64,000 bases of DNA from Ixodes scapularis (lineage: Eukaryota; Arthropoda; Arachnida; Ixodida; Ixodidae): positions 90,174,570-90,238,569 of the forward strand of contig NW_024609846.1 of assembly GCF_016920785.2 (NCBI RefSeq). The letters are read 5' to 3'. The translations under genes and the position numbers were made by a program. Of this stretch, positions 21,981 through 31,876 are shown one piece after another. The notes below the pieces were generated by a model that had not been told where the DNA came from, searched no databases, and saw only the letters and a program-made list of their open reading frames with translations. The number at the start of each line of letters is the position of its first letter. Position 1 is the first letter of the stretch.

Positions 21981-23243
21981 CGTCATGTACGTTCCTAAAC
22001 CGATTTTGCGGCGCTCCCGAAAGGGATAGTCAGGGATCATGATCCAAATTGCGAAAGTGCCGCTAATTTATTTAAACGGGCTTTATCGACCACATTGATC
22101 GGGAAAAAAGATGGCGGCCGTCCGAAGCTGTCCTTAGTCTCAGTGGGCACTGCACTTTAGGGGCTCTTCTTGCAAAAGAGTATTTCGGTTGAACATCGTC
22201 CCTTTTTGATGCCACGCCCCTTGAACTAAGGGCGGATGACTGCGTGTAATTGTCAATTGGAAAACGCATTCACGACAGACATTTCGTTAGAATGCATTAC
22301 AGATAGCACACGTGCACAAACGCAGTTTGGGTGTGGGGGGAGGCATTTAGAATTGTAGGAGCTTCGAAAAATGTGTGTTTTGCGCATGTTTTGCATTTTC
22401 TATTTAACACTGATTATGCTTTCATCCATAGAGATGTGAATTTATTTAGAGGTTGTATCATATCCCTTCCTGTGAAATTTCCCAAGCCCGCAGCGCGCAA
22501 ATAGAATGTAATAAAAAAAATGACTAATAACGGCGGGTTCTAGCGACATTAGTCTGTTGTGTGCGAACATATCGTCCGAATTCGTACACACCGCTACATT
22601 TTTTTTGTTCATTTAGTTTTTTTTTTTTTTTATCTATGCTGACGCGTTTTGAATGACAAATTCCTCATTACTAAATAAAACTTTTAAAGGTACACTTCCA
22701 TCACAGCGCCAAACTGTGAAACGGGGGTAACTTAATCCTAAGGAAGAACATTGTAACCGTTTCATACAGCCACGGACGGATAGTTGTATTTTTGATGAAT
22801 AATCAAATCGGGCATTAATTACTCATCGCACGAGGGTACGGTCGCTCGCGACTCAGGGAAACATTCTGTCCAAACCGGATGGAACGAATCGAGTAAATTG
22901 AACTTTAAAAAAATGAAACGATCACGTCGATTAATATTTAAAACTCCCGTCATACACGCCCTCGCCGGTATGCAAACATAAGTACAAATCAGCGGAAACC
23001 GAGACTTTTTTTTTTTTACTCTAGCAAAAGAAAGGCACAAAAATAATTATAAGCCATCGATTTTAGTTTGTGTCGAGCACACAACATCGATCGGCTAAAA
23101 AAAGAAAAGAAGAACTCTGAGTTGAAGCTAAGATAGACACAAAGGAGAAAAAAAAATCGTAATAACGATGGAGAAGCCCCATGACGTGGTCGCCTCGTGG
23201 GTTTTAGTACGATATAGTTCTCTTGTCAGGCACGTAGACAAAA
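21981..23243. other. non-genic stretch
   Basis: AAGATGGCGGCC (YY1-like) lies at about 22109-22120. TTTTAAAGGTACACTT at about 22690 resembles a terminus of a TTAA-flanked MITE, but no partner end was found. T-runs lie near 22618-22632 and 23007-23018. Confidence 0.4.
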
Positions 23244-23280
23244 GGGGGGGGGGGGGGGGCATGCCCCCCCCCCTTCCCCC
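23244..23280. repeat. G-run/C-run palindrome
   Basis: A G16 run (23244-23259), then CATG, then a C run form a perfect palindrome centred on GCATGC, capable of a hairpin or of G-quadruplex/i-motif structures. Confidence 0.8.
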
Positions 23281-23511
23281 GGAACAAAATCCTGGCTACG
23301 TGCCCGGCTCCTGTGACAGATGTAGTGTGCATGAAGAGTGCCTTTTTGTCGAATAGCCACTCATAAAAAAAAATTCTTTCGTTTTTCTATGTTTTAACAA
23401 CAGGAGTACCAATACTATGCTATATTCACATCTGTTACTAGCACCATACTATTACTACGCCTGCTACTAGTACCACATAACTATTATGCTACCACTAATA
23501 TACTAGTACTG
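23281..23511. other. non-genic stretch
   Basis: Irregular ACTA/CTACTA-like simple sequence with nothing else recognised. Confidence 0.4.
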
Positions 23512-23894
23512 TGGTGTCCGGAGCGCGTCTCCGACTCGTGTTATTAGCGTCCTATGCTGTCCAGACATTAAAAGTGTTCCTGAAGTGCAAATGACGTCAC
23601 GGGAGTCGGAGTGTCATGCTGTCGGATGTCGCGATCCTGGCGGTTGGTCGTAGAATTCTGACGAAAAGCACGAGCGAACCAAAGCGAAGGCGAGTGTCGC
23701 TGTCGTCACAGCATCCCAACTTCTGGCTGCCGAAGCTTGCGTGGACTGCCACACTGGAGAGCGACCCGCAGCAGAACAGGCGTCTGTCACATTCACCACC
23801 ACCGCTGTGACACCGCCAGGATCGCGGTCGGCGACCGCATGACACATTTTTGGACGCAGCAAACAGACCAGTCGTACACGCCTTCCAGGCACCA
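23512..23894. mobile_element. TGGTGCC-family inverted-repeat element, copy 3
   Basis: The left end TGGTGTCCGGAGCGCGTCTC, CGACTCGTG and the right end CCAGTCGTACACGCCTTCC, AGGCACCA are inverted. CGCGATCCTGGCGGTTGGTC on the left faces ACCGCCAGGATCGCGGTCGG on the right, so the inner part is foldback too. The interior block GCATCCCAACTTCTGGCTGC is shared with copies 2 and 4. Confidence 0.8.
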
Positions 23895-24035
23895 CACTAC
23901 TACAACTACTACTAGCAATAATAATAATAATAACAGTAGTAATAGTAATAGTAATAATAATAATAATAATAGTTGTAGTAGTAATGCATTGCACTATTTT
24001 TGTGTAATAATAATAATAATAATAATAATAATTTT
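23895..24035. repeat. compound trinucleotide microsatellite (AAT/TAC/AGT)
   Basis: ACTACTACAACTACTACTAG passes into (AAT)n, (AGT/AAT)n and again a long (AAT)n at about 24005-24033. The Asn- and Tyr-rich frames across it are artefacts of the repeat. Confidence 0.9.
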
Positions 24036-24150
24036 ATTCCACATGTATTAAATGACAATACATATTCGGGTCTGTCGAAGCCACAGGAGGCTTGTGGGAC
24101 AGGACCCGGCAAGTCGAAACGGCGAAACTGTACAAAGAATAAAGTCAACT
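24036..24150 (-). mobile_element. possible LINE 3' tail ending in (ATT)n
   Basis: On the minus strand the sequence runs through TGTCATTTAATACATGTGG, AATAAA into (ATT)n, an arrangement like the 3' UTR and simple-repeat tail of CR1/L2-like retrotransposons. No coding part adjoins it, so the assignment is weak. Confidence 0.25.
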
Positions 24151-25230
24151 CAGATAAGATAAGAACTATGCAGAAGATAAGTAAAGCAGAAAAACGAAGG
24201 GTTAATACAAGCTTACATTGGTCCGCACTTTTTTTTCAGTTTTCTCTTCGTTGTGCTCTCAAAAAAGCGATCTGGCAATTTATTGAAAATAGAGGGCACA
24301 TAATACGAGCGAACTCTTTTCCCATAGCGCGTAGTACAACGGGGGGTAACAAAACGGGTCGTGTGACGAAGACTCCTGCTGGAAACGTTATACGTCTTTT
24401 TAGCCCAACCAGGAGCAAAAAGGTATCCAACGGACTTACGAGTTTGAATTTTGAACGCCATCTTATTCTTCAGAAAGTTCTATTTTGTTTTCAGATTGAA
24501 ATTTAGAATCGTTCAGGCGCACTCCTTACACTGTCAATTTCAATCGAAAGCAAATATAAGGAGCGAAAATATGCAGGTGAGCTGCTCAGGAAACATCATA
24601 ATCTAAACCCTAAGACATGGAGAAACAAGAAGAAAAAAAAAACGAAAAAGACGCTCGTTATTTTACGTATCCAAGGTTTAAAAATTTAGATATTGAAATA
24701 TATAAGGTTTATTTTTGCATCACTCACGGCGACGCTTTGAAGACATGGTCGGGATTCAGCATACTTACACTTCCAGAGCATACAAAAAAAAAATACAGGC
24801 GTCTAACCATGATGAGTGGCCTTCTAAAGCCGTTCACAGACAACTTCAGAGCTACAGGATGGTGTGTTTGGGCACATAGACCTTGAAAATTCCGCATTTG
24901 CTGTAGGGGTTCCCGTGGTGCAGCTGAAGACTTTCGCAGCAGCTCAACTATCCGAAATTGCTGGTAGTATGCAGATTTACAAATATACGCTGCTAATACG
25001 TCTGGAACGGACGGTAAAAAAAGGAACCGTGTACAGTACGCGGCATACATTTATTCTGGTGCACCACCCCTTCTACAAAACCTTAGCGATATATATATTT
25101 TTTGAACTCTAACAGACGATGAGTTGTCTTCCACACTGCGGGGCAACTTCAAGCCAGGTCCATTTCGAGCAGCACGGGAGAGTCACGGACCCCAAAGGTT
25201 TTCAGGCACGCGGAACGAGGGGGGTTAGGG
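24151..25230. other. non-genic stretch
   Basis: No gene, RNA or element recognised; AT-rich with several A-runs. Confidence 0.45.
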
Positions 25231-25244
25231 GACGCGTCTCCCTA

Positions 25245-25292
25245 GTAACCGACGTTGCTATGGCAACAACAGCGCTTGGTAACGTTGGCAAC
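25245..25292. promoter_or_regulatory. cluster of RFX-type X-boxes
   Basis: GTTGCTATGGCAAC at 25254-25267 matches the palindromic X-box consensus GTTGCCATGGCAAC at 13 of 14 positions. GTAACGTTGGCAAC at 25279-25292 is a second close match 25 bp away, and GTAACCGACGTTGC at 25245-25258 is a partial one overlapping the first. RFX factors bind such sites in promoters of ciliary and other genes. The flanking DNA is CpG-rich but no start site or exon was identified. Confidence 0.45.
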
Positions 25293-25725
25293 GCAGGGGG
25301 AGCTTGACGGTGGTCGCAAGAATAAAAAGGAAACCAGCCGCGCGCACCTCGGTGTGTGGTGCCATCTAGCGAAACGCGGATAAACCCGTCGTTAGGCAGG
25401 CGAATTCCAAAACGAAACCAAACAGCAGGTACGGACTATAGCGACGCATTTAACTTGGTGCATCTAGGTGAACGAAAAAAAAGTCCAGGCACTTGAGCAA
25501 TCCGTAAGGTGAAATACTGCGACAGCTGAGCTGTGGCGACGGAGCCGCAAGGGTGTCATTTCGGAGCAGATGGACTGAATGAACGGTAAAGGTTCGAGCG
25601 CGCACCATGGAGGCCGTCTAGACGCTTCGTACTAAACAGAGTAACACACCGGACGAAAATTTCATAGAGCTTTCGAACCAATGAAGGGGTATTAAGTAGA
25701 GAGCACTTCGTGAACCGGTTAAACA
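25293..25725. other. non-genic stretch
   Basis: Nothing recognised apart from a GCCATCTAGCGAAACGCGG stretch near 25360, a sequence style that recurs in other unassigned parts. Confidence 0.35.
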
Positions 25726-25958
25726 ATTTTATTGGACACAAACTAGGGCTGCCTTGTGGTAATTGAAGAACACCTCGAAAATCGCGCACCCAAGTTTTAA
25801 ATCCAGGGAACGACGAAATAGCATATGTATGCATGAACCGTTTCCTGTTGTTGGTGTGGCCGCCTGAACGTTTTATGCAACGTTATTGGAGACAAACTAA
25901 CACCACCTTGTGGTCACCGAAGAACACTTCCGAAATCGCGCACTCAAGTTTCAAGCGT
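25726..25958. repeat. diverged direct repeat, period about 150 bp
   Basis: ATTGGACACAAACTAG, CCTTGTGGTAATTGAAGAAC and ATCGCGCACCCAAGTTTTAA at 25731-25800 recur as ATTGGAGACAAACTAAC, CCTTGTGGTCACCGAAGAAC and ATCGCGCACTCAAGTTTCAA at 25885-25955. Short preceding GTGAACCGGTT- and ATGAACCGTTT-like pieces suggest the duplicated unit is longer. Confidence 0.7.
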
Positions 25959-26066
25959 GTAGCTCCTGAACCTGATTTTACGCTCGTGGTTTTCCCGGCT
26001 TAACACCCACCTAGCTCTATTGGTATTATCGCCCGAGAACCTTTCCGGCAAATTAGCGAAAACGTT

Positions 26067-26090
26067 TTTTTTTTTTTTTTTTTTTTTTGT
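26067..26090. repeat. poly-T tract
   Basis: An uninterrupted T run of about 24 bases. Confidence 0.85.
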
Positions 26091-26157
26091 TCGTGTAGTT
26101 GTTTTTGTACTGTTCCTATTTTCAGCGGTCTCATGTTTATATTTCTACGTGCCGACA

Positions 26158-26310
26158 TGATGTCACGTGACGACGCATTGTCACGTGACGTCATGAAATT
26201 ACGCGATTCACAGTGTCACCTGACATCATTAGGTTCGTGGTGTCACTGTGCAACATGACTGGACATGAAAAGGTCACGTCATAGTGTCAGCTGATGCCAG
26301 GTTAGCAGTT
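26158..26310. repeat. degenerate array of CACGTGACGTCAT-type units
   Basis: About five imperfect units occur at roughly 26161, 26180, 26214, 26241 and 26273, built around GTCACGTGACGTCAT. The first two keep a perfect E-box (CACGTG); the second also keeps TGACGTCA. Later ones decay to CACCTGACATCAT and similar. It could be a decayed minisatellite or a bHLH/bZIP-bound enhancer. Confidence 0.5.
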
Positions 26311-27994
26311 GACATGATGCGCGGCGTGGCTTCAGTGGTGTGACATCAATGAGGAACCTTATGGCGGATTTCCGAAAATCGCTCGGGTCGATATAAAGCG
26401 CAATCGTCGGCGCGAAACCCGCGAAGCGTCCCCCACTAAGTGCTATCGCAGCAAAAAGAAAGTGCGCTGCCCTACACCGGCCTACACGTTTCTGCAACAT
26501 GACCGGTGTAGATAAATCACACGCGTAAATCACGTGAGCCAATCATTCATTACATCCTGTATCAACAGCGCCTGGTGTAGCAAAACTTAGAACTACACGT
26601 TAGGGGCCAAAATAATCGCGAATGACTGACCAAAAATACGAGTGTGCGGCAAAAGACAGCGTTCCGTTTGTTTGCCCTACCAAGGGAAAAAAAAAAAAAT
26701 ACGATTAAACGAAACAAACGGAAAGGCAGGATTTCTACACCCGCCTCTCAGATTTGACGGTAAGAAGCAAACTCACCGGAAGAGTGTGGCCACCGGAAGT
26801 TATGGTGCTGCGGCCGCGAGTCATGGGGGCTGGAAGGGCCCGTGATCTTCTCCTTGGCACACAGAAGGCCCTTGTGGTAGCTGGACAACGACGACTCTGC
26901 GACACCAAGCGAGGAAATTGACACTTGTCAATGATCTCTACTTTCTGTTTAAAAACGGCGCCTGCTCAATTCACGGAAGTACCAGAATTTGGTAGGAATG
27001 ACTCTCAGAATGGAAGGTAACGTTCCGCGACGAGACATATTCGTTGTTTCTTCAGGAATCAATGAAGGCGCTAAACCTCTTGGCGGAACGTCAGCTTTCC
27101 GTCAGGGGGCTCCCACGAGGTTTTCTCTAAACAAGAGTGATTGGCGTCTTTCGATACGTTCGGAACCAACTCTCATCTTCGATACAAAAAAGGCTACACG
27201 CGAGGAACCAGAAGCGACGCAACTATCGTGAATCACTCTGGACGTCAGCAGAGCAGAGCGGCTTGTGCCACAAACGCCAATTAAGTTTCTAGCTTTTCTT
27301 TCAATTCTATAACGCCGAGAAAGGATAAATCCGGAAGGATTGAGGGAGGAGACAAGACGCCCAATAGGGACATGGGAGATGGGACTGAAGTCAAACCCCG
27401 TTAATATTGATAGCCCGCTATGAACAACTCACATTATGAACGTTTTCTGGAGAACGGAAGTTGCCATAATAAGAAGACATTGCCGTAGTATCTGAACATG
27501 GAGACCCAATACGCAAGGGGGACTACCGTTTATCGGAGCAATACCGCGAAGCCTAGCCTTTTCACTATAATGGTCAGACGCCATTGCGCGTATGTACGCT
27601 GTTGAAAAGACCAATATACCAAGAAAACAGTGGCTGGCACTGCAATCGTGTCTGGACAAATCTAAGTCAAAGGAAAGCACTCACCTTTCTGAAGGGGGGG
27701 CGTGCCATGTTGATCCGAGGCGTTCGTCTTAGTCTGCAACAACAAAAACAGGAACGATGATCAGACCAGAGTTGTCCGTACTTCCTTACAAAGTCGAAGT
27801 GTTTATTGGAATTCACATTCGTAAAACCAAAAACCTAAGACAGCCAAAAAAAAAAAGGAGCCCGTGCATGCAAGTGATGGTTGCCTCCTCGGCCCTAAAT
27901 TAACAAATAATGAAGGATTATGGAATGTGTAAATACAAAAATCGGCGAGTTATGTGCGAAGCGCAGTTACGAACAGAGACACATATTTATTTGC
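26311..27994. other. non-genic stretch
   Basis: No supportable gene. At about 27385-27420 TCAAACCCCGTTAATATTGA recalls Tigger/pogo-type ends, but no partner terminus was found. Frames at 26989-27231 (+) and 27429-27680 (-) have no recognised motif. Confidence 0.35.
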
Positions 27995-28545
27995 TGCCCT
28001 AGATGCTTGAACTCGGTCACGCTAGGAGCCTGGCGAGCCTCATCTGGTAGGGGGAGTTCGGGAGCCTGAACGAACAGGGAGGGCGAGCCGCTAATTGTCC
28101 GCACAAAGCGCTGGTCGAGTTTCGAAAGGTCACACATTGACCTGCGTACGTAGCCGTCAGGGATGCGGCAGACGCCATGAAGGTACTTGTACAGAAGTAC
28201 TCGACTGGAGAGCAGTTGACGCTTGTTAAGTCTAGATCATCTAAGAGACAGTAAACGTCTATCGCCGGGTGACTTGCTAGACCTGCCGTCCTGTATGTAA
28301 AGCACTGCCTTGTTTTAGTGGCCTTTCTTTGAGTCGACTCGCGCGTCTTTTGTAGGTTAGCCTGGTGGGGGCTCCAGACAGAGGAATATTACTCCCTAAT
28401 CGACAGCACAAGAGCGGTGTATAGCATGGAGAATGCCAGTCGAGGCATTCCTCTCGATGTCCTCGCTATGAGTCCTCTCAATCTGCTGGCTCTTTTACAG
28501 ACGCAGTCAACATGCGATCGAAAGGACGTAAACAGTTACTTCTCA
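27995..28545 (-). pseudogene. degenerate LINE fragment, reverse-transcriptase C-terminal region
   Basis: On the minus strand a broken frame gives LYTALVLSIRE, a stop, YSSVWSPHQANLQK and TRESTQRKAT. This fits the L-EY-S-VW-PH...L-K-ESVQRKA pattern just downstream of the palm in Jockey/CR1-type reverse transcriptases. After a frameshift the characteristic C-terminal stretch follows: LLYKYLHGVCRIPDGYV, RRSMCDL and QRFVRTISGSPSLFVQ. No palm motifs, endonuclease or 3' tail could be traced, so this is an isolated, decayed piece. It is clearly distinct in sequence from the LINE at 59.7-62.2 kb. Confidence 0.7.
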
Positions 28546-29157
28546 GAACACAGGTGTCGTACGAACTGCGCGTGAAGAGCTGGGCCGAGTCTCCACATTT
28601 GTTAAACTTTGCTCGATCCACTTCCAGGTATCTTCAATCCAATTTTTACGGGGTGTTCAATGAAGTAAAGAAAAAACACCCCTGCTGAATCAAGAAACAG
28701 CAAACTTTCTGGATTTAGCAACACGTTCCTTTTGTTTGAATCATGAATACACAAGTGGCCATGATGGTACTTGTAGTCACACCATTTATGGATGCCCTCC
28801 AAATGACTCGCACAGAGAGAAGCAAAAGGGGGTACTCGTGTGTGAGCAGTTTTGAAGTCAACACGTGAATATCTCTTCCTCGCACATTCACTCGCACGTA
28901 CTGTGTTCTCCGTTTTGAGGGGCGAACTTTGTTGTTTACAATTTATAAACAAACCATTCGTCTAGATGCGCAGGCCGCGATTTTCAAAATATAACGAAAA
29001 TATTGCCCAAATCTCCGCAACATTTTTTTTCTCTCTCTCTCTACATTCGAAACATTCGTTTTTCCCATAAATGTCGCGGCACTAAAACTAACCAGAAGCG
29101 GTACAGCTCGTACCTAACCTAGCGACGTTAATGTCACGCAACACAGTATCGAAGGCT
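28546..29157. other. non-genic stretch
   Basis: No gene recognised. A CT run lies near 29031-29042. Confidence 0.4.
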
Positions 29158-29195
29158 GAAGAAAGGCACGCAATGTGTACTGCGTGCCTTTCTTC
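29158..29195. repeat. short perfect hairpin, 15-bp stem
   Basis: GAAGAAAGGCACGCA (29158-29172) and TGCGTGCCTTTCTTC (29181-29195) are perfect complements around an 8-base loop. Confidence 0.85.
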
Positions 29196-29214
29196 TCACA
29201 GTTATCCACGCGCC

Positions 29215-29310
29215 CCTGACGTCACCTCATTACGATGGCGCTGTTATCGGCACGGCGCGTGCGCATGCGCAGATGTTTCACCTCAAGCAAAGGTTTCTGC
29301 TCCCGCGCAG
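29215..29310 (+). repeat. dispersed GC-rich repeat, copy 1
   Basis: TGACGTCACCTCATTACG, ATGGCGCTGTTATCGGCAC, GCGCGTGCGCATGCGCAGA and CTCCCGCGCAGTGCA appear in the same order on the minus strand at 48975-48860. The conceptual translations of both copies align (LRWRCYRHGACACAD and LRWRCRRHCACAD), which reflects DNA homology, not a protein. Confidence 0.6.
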
Positions 29311-29314
29311 TGCA

Positions 29315-29361
29315 CCCCCCCCCCCCCCCCGCCCCCTTTTTCGGGGGGGGGGGGGGGGGGG
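29315..29361. repeat. C-run/G-run inverted homopolymer pair
   Basis: C16, G, C5, a short TTTTT-containing spacer, then G19 can pair as a hairpin. Confidence 0.85.
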
Positions 29362-30113
29362 CAGGTCTTGGCTCGTTTGTAAAGAACGTGCTGCCCCACA
29401 GTATGCTGCAACATAAGATACGGAGTAGAAGCTACACCTCCAGCGTGAGCTTTCTACCTTCGATAAAGTTTCAGCACACACGTATGCAGTCGAAGGCAAC
29501 GAGCGCGAGCTAAAAGAAAAAAATATAGTTACAAAAAAAATTGTTTTTTCTTCATGGTTGAAAAAAAAAAAACCGAGACTGCGGGTAAACGACACAACAC
29601 TAAAAAGTCTCTAACACAGCTGAAATTTTTATTTTCCGAAATCTGGTTATATAGGCACTTCGATACAATAGAAAAAAAAGGGGGAGAGAGGGTGAGGGTG
29701 TTTTTTCTTATTCAACGAGTTGACCGCGCGCCGCGCCTTTTCTAATGATGACCAAGTCGCAGCGCTCCCGTCGGCCATCCTGAATATTATAAACAAACGT
29801 AAAAGAAAATGGGGAATTCTGAGCCGCGGAATCCGGACGAAGACACGCACGCGCCAAGAGCTCCTATTACCCCAGTATTGCAGTTACTGTATAACCAGAG
29901 AAATAAGGAAGTATAAACAAGGAAGAAGAAGAACACGAGCAGTGCTTCCCGTTGTTTCGTACGCATTCTTGAAAACACAACATTTTCTTTATGGGAGGAT
30001 GCCAAGAGACAATAAGAAGGGGCACAGACAAAACGAGAAAGCCAGGAGAAAACGACGAAGTGGACAAAAGCAACGACGGGACTTGCGGCTTCATTAAGGA
30101 AGCCACGAGCCGG
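29362..30113. other. non-genic stretch
   Basis: A-rich simple sequence near 29530-29575 and 29668-29680; open frames at 29720-30275 on both strands show no motif. Confidence 0.4.
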
Positions 30114-30156
30114 CGTCGTCTGTATCCACGACTCCACGTCGTGGATACAGACGACG
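30114..30156. repeat. short perfect hairpin, 19-bp stem
   Basis: CGTCGTCTGTATCCACGAC (30114-30132) and GTCGTGGATACAGACGACG (30138-30156) are perfect complements around a 5-base loop. A smaller hairpin (GCTTCATTAAGGAAGC) lies about 30 bp upstream. Confidence 0.85.
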
Positions 30157-31809
30157 TGAAGTACCGTTGGGAGCATATTCGAGAACCGTGTTCTAAGTGT
30201 CTTCTCCAACGGAAACGTGCATTCCGCACCGTCAGCGTCCTCAGCCGCGCTCATTCTCGAAGACCACACCACCACGACACTTGATCAACGACAGACTGTT
30301 TATGATACATCCCCCCCCCCCCCCCAAATTACTTTCTCTTATTTTTCTTTCATTTTATGTTTCACGCTTTGATCTTCATAGCATATCGCGGTGCACTTTC
30401 TGGCGATCCTCGACGTATAAAGATCTCTCCGACGAAAATTTGTTCTATTTTGAGCGTATGTTCGTATTGAATCTCGGCTGATTGTTTGTAAGGCTGACTT
30501 TTTGCTATAGCATTTTTTTTTCGTCTTCTAGTGATTCCGCTTGTCACAAGGAGGAATCATTCTAGAAGCATACCCATAAACAACTGACATGTAAGTTGAT
30601 TATGGGCATGCGTACCCATAATACGATCAAAATAAGATACAAACAAAACAAAGGCTGGCGGATACGGCATTCGTGACAACAACCCACTGACGCTGGTGAG
30701 TCCAGTCCTAGCTATTAAAACAAAAACTGTAAACACAAAGTTAACGTTGAGAACTCAGGAATACACTGCATGCAAGTTTTGCACGGTCCGGGGAACAACT
30801 TGAAGTAAGTCTCGCGCTTGCTATCAGCGACACCGGCCGCCGTAACCGCTGTTCCGCGGAGCGGCGTGCACATACAGAGCGACCGAAGCCCTTGAAGAGA
30901 CACTCAAATGGCAAAAATAAAAATATTCCAATAAAACGAAAGTTTGGCGCAATATATTTACACTACGAAACTCATACTGAGCCAGTGTCGATTCCGAGTC
31001 ATGCTTCCGTCTTGGGACGTCGATTTCGAAATTGGAGTATTCTCGAAGTCGCTCACGTGAGTCAGGCGACGCAAACATTGCAACACCTTTTTTTTTTTTT
31101 TTTTTTTTTCTTTTTGGGGTAGTTTATTTTAAGTTATACTAGCTGAAGCTAACTCCGATTTGGTGTTCGAAAAACTGAGTGAAGCTTGACCGGCTGGCAA
31201 ACACTTGTGCCGCAAACTTAAAAAAACAAAAAACAAAAATGGCGGGAGGACCCCGAGACGAATCGAGAAGGCTTCGCCAGCTGCAAAAGCATCAAAAACT
31301 AAAGTATAAATGTTCGATGCAAAACTAGGACTGACACGGCGTCGCATGCCTGAAAGGCTGAGACCGCTGCTTTCCTCATAAACACACCTCATCATATTAT
31401 CGATTGATCGACAAATCGAAACATAACTGCACATCTTTATGATCTACGTGTTCTATAGAATAACTGCAGATGACTTTTTTTTTTTTTACAGGGTCTTGTA
31501 ATGCCTATAATGTTCACACCTCGTACGGATGAAGGGTGAACACATGGCCCAGCCACGCCCCTGTCACTGACACCCTACGTAACAACGCCCATTACATCCA
31601 CGACCACCTTCTACTTCTATGTGCACAGTTCCTGGCGCACTCAAAACAAGATGTCACCACATCGTGTTCGACCTCCGACCCTAAACCCGGGGTTTTAAAA
31701 ACACGCGACTGCAGTCGGCATGGGAGCCCGGTCCGGAGGCTGAGTCACCGGGAAAAAGACAAACAAAAAAACTTCCACTCTTGGTTCAAGAAAGGCACAG
31801 CCCCAGAGA
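30157..31809. other. non-genic stretch with simple repeats
   Basis: It includes C15 at 30311-30325, a 12-bp imperfect hairpin at about 30573-30607 (CCCATAA ... TTATGGG) and a T-tract near 31088-31109. No gene was recognised. Confidence 0.45.
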
Positions 31810-31815
31810 ACAGAA

Positions 31816-31876
31816 ACACACACACACACACATGCGCACACGCGCGCGCACACACAAACACACACGCACGCACGGA
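31816..31876. repeat. CA/CG alternating microsatellite
   Basis: (CA)n with interspersed CG steps (ACACGCGCGCGCACACAC), an alternating purine-pyrimidine tract of the kind that can adopt Z-DNA. Confidence 0.85.

Noticed and set aside
23737..24148. Asn-rich and Tyr-rich proteins
   Set aside because: They are translations of the AAT/TAC microsatellite.
27389..27420. Tigger/pogo transposon end
   Set aside because: Only one short terminus-like sequence is present, with no partner and no TA-flanked unit.
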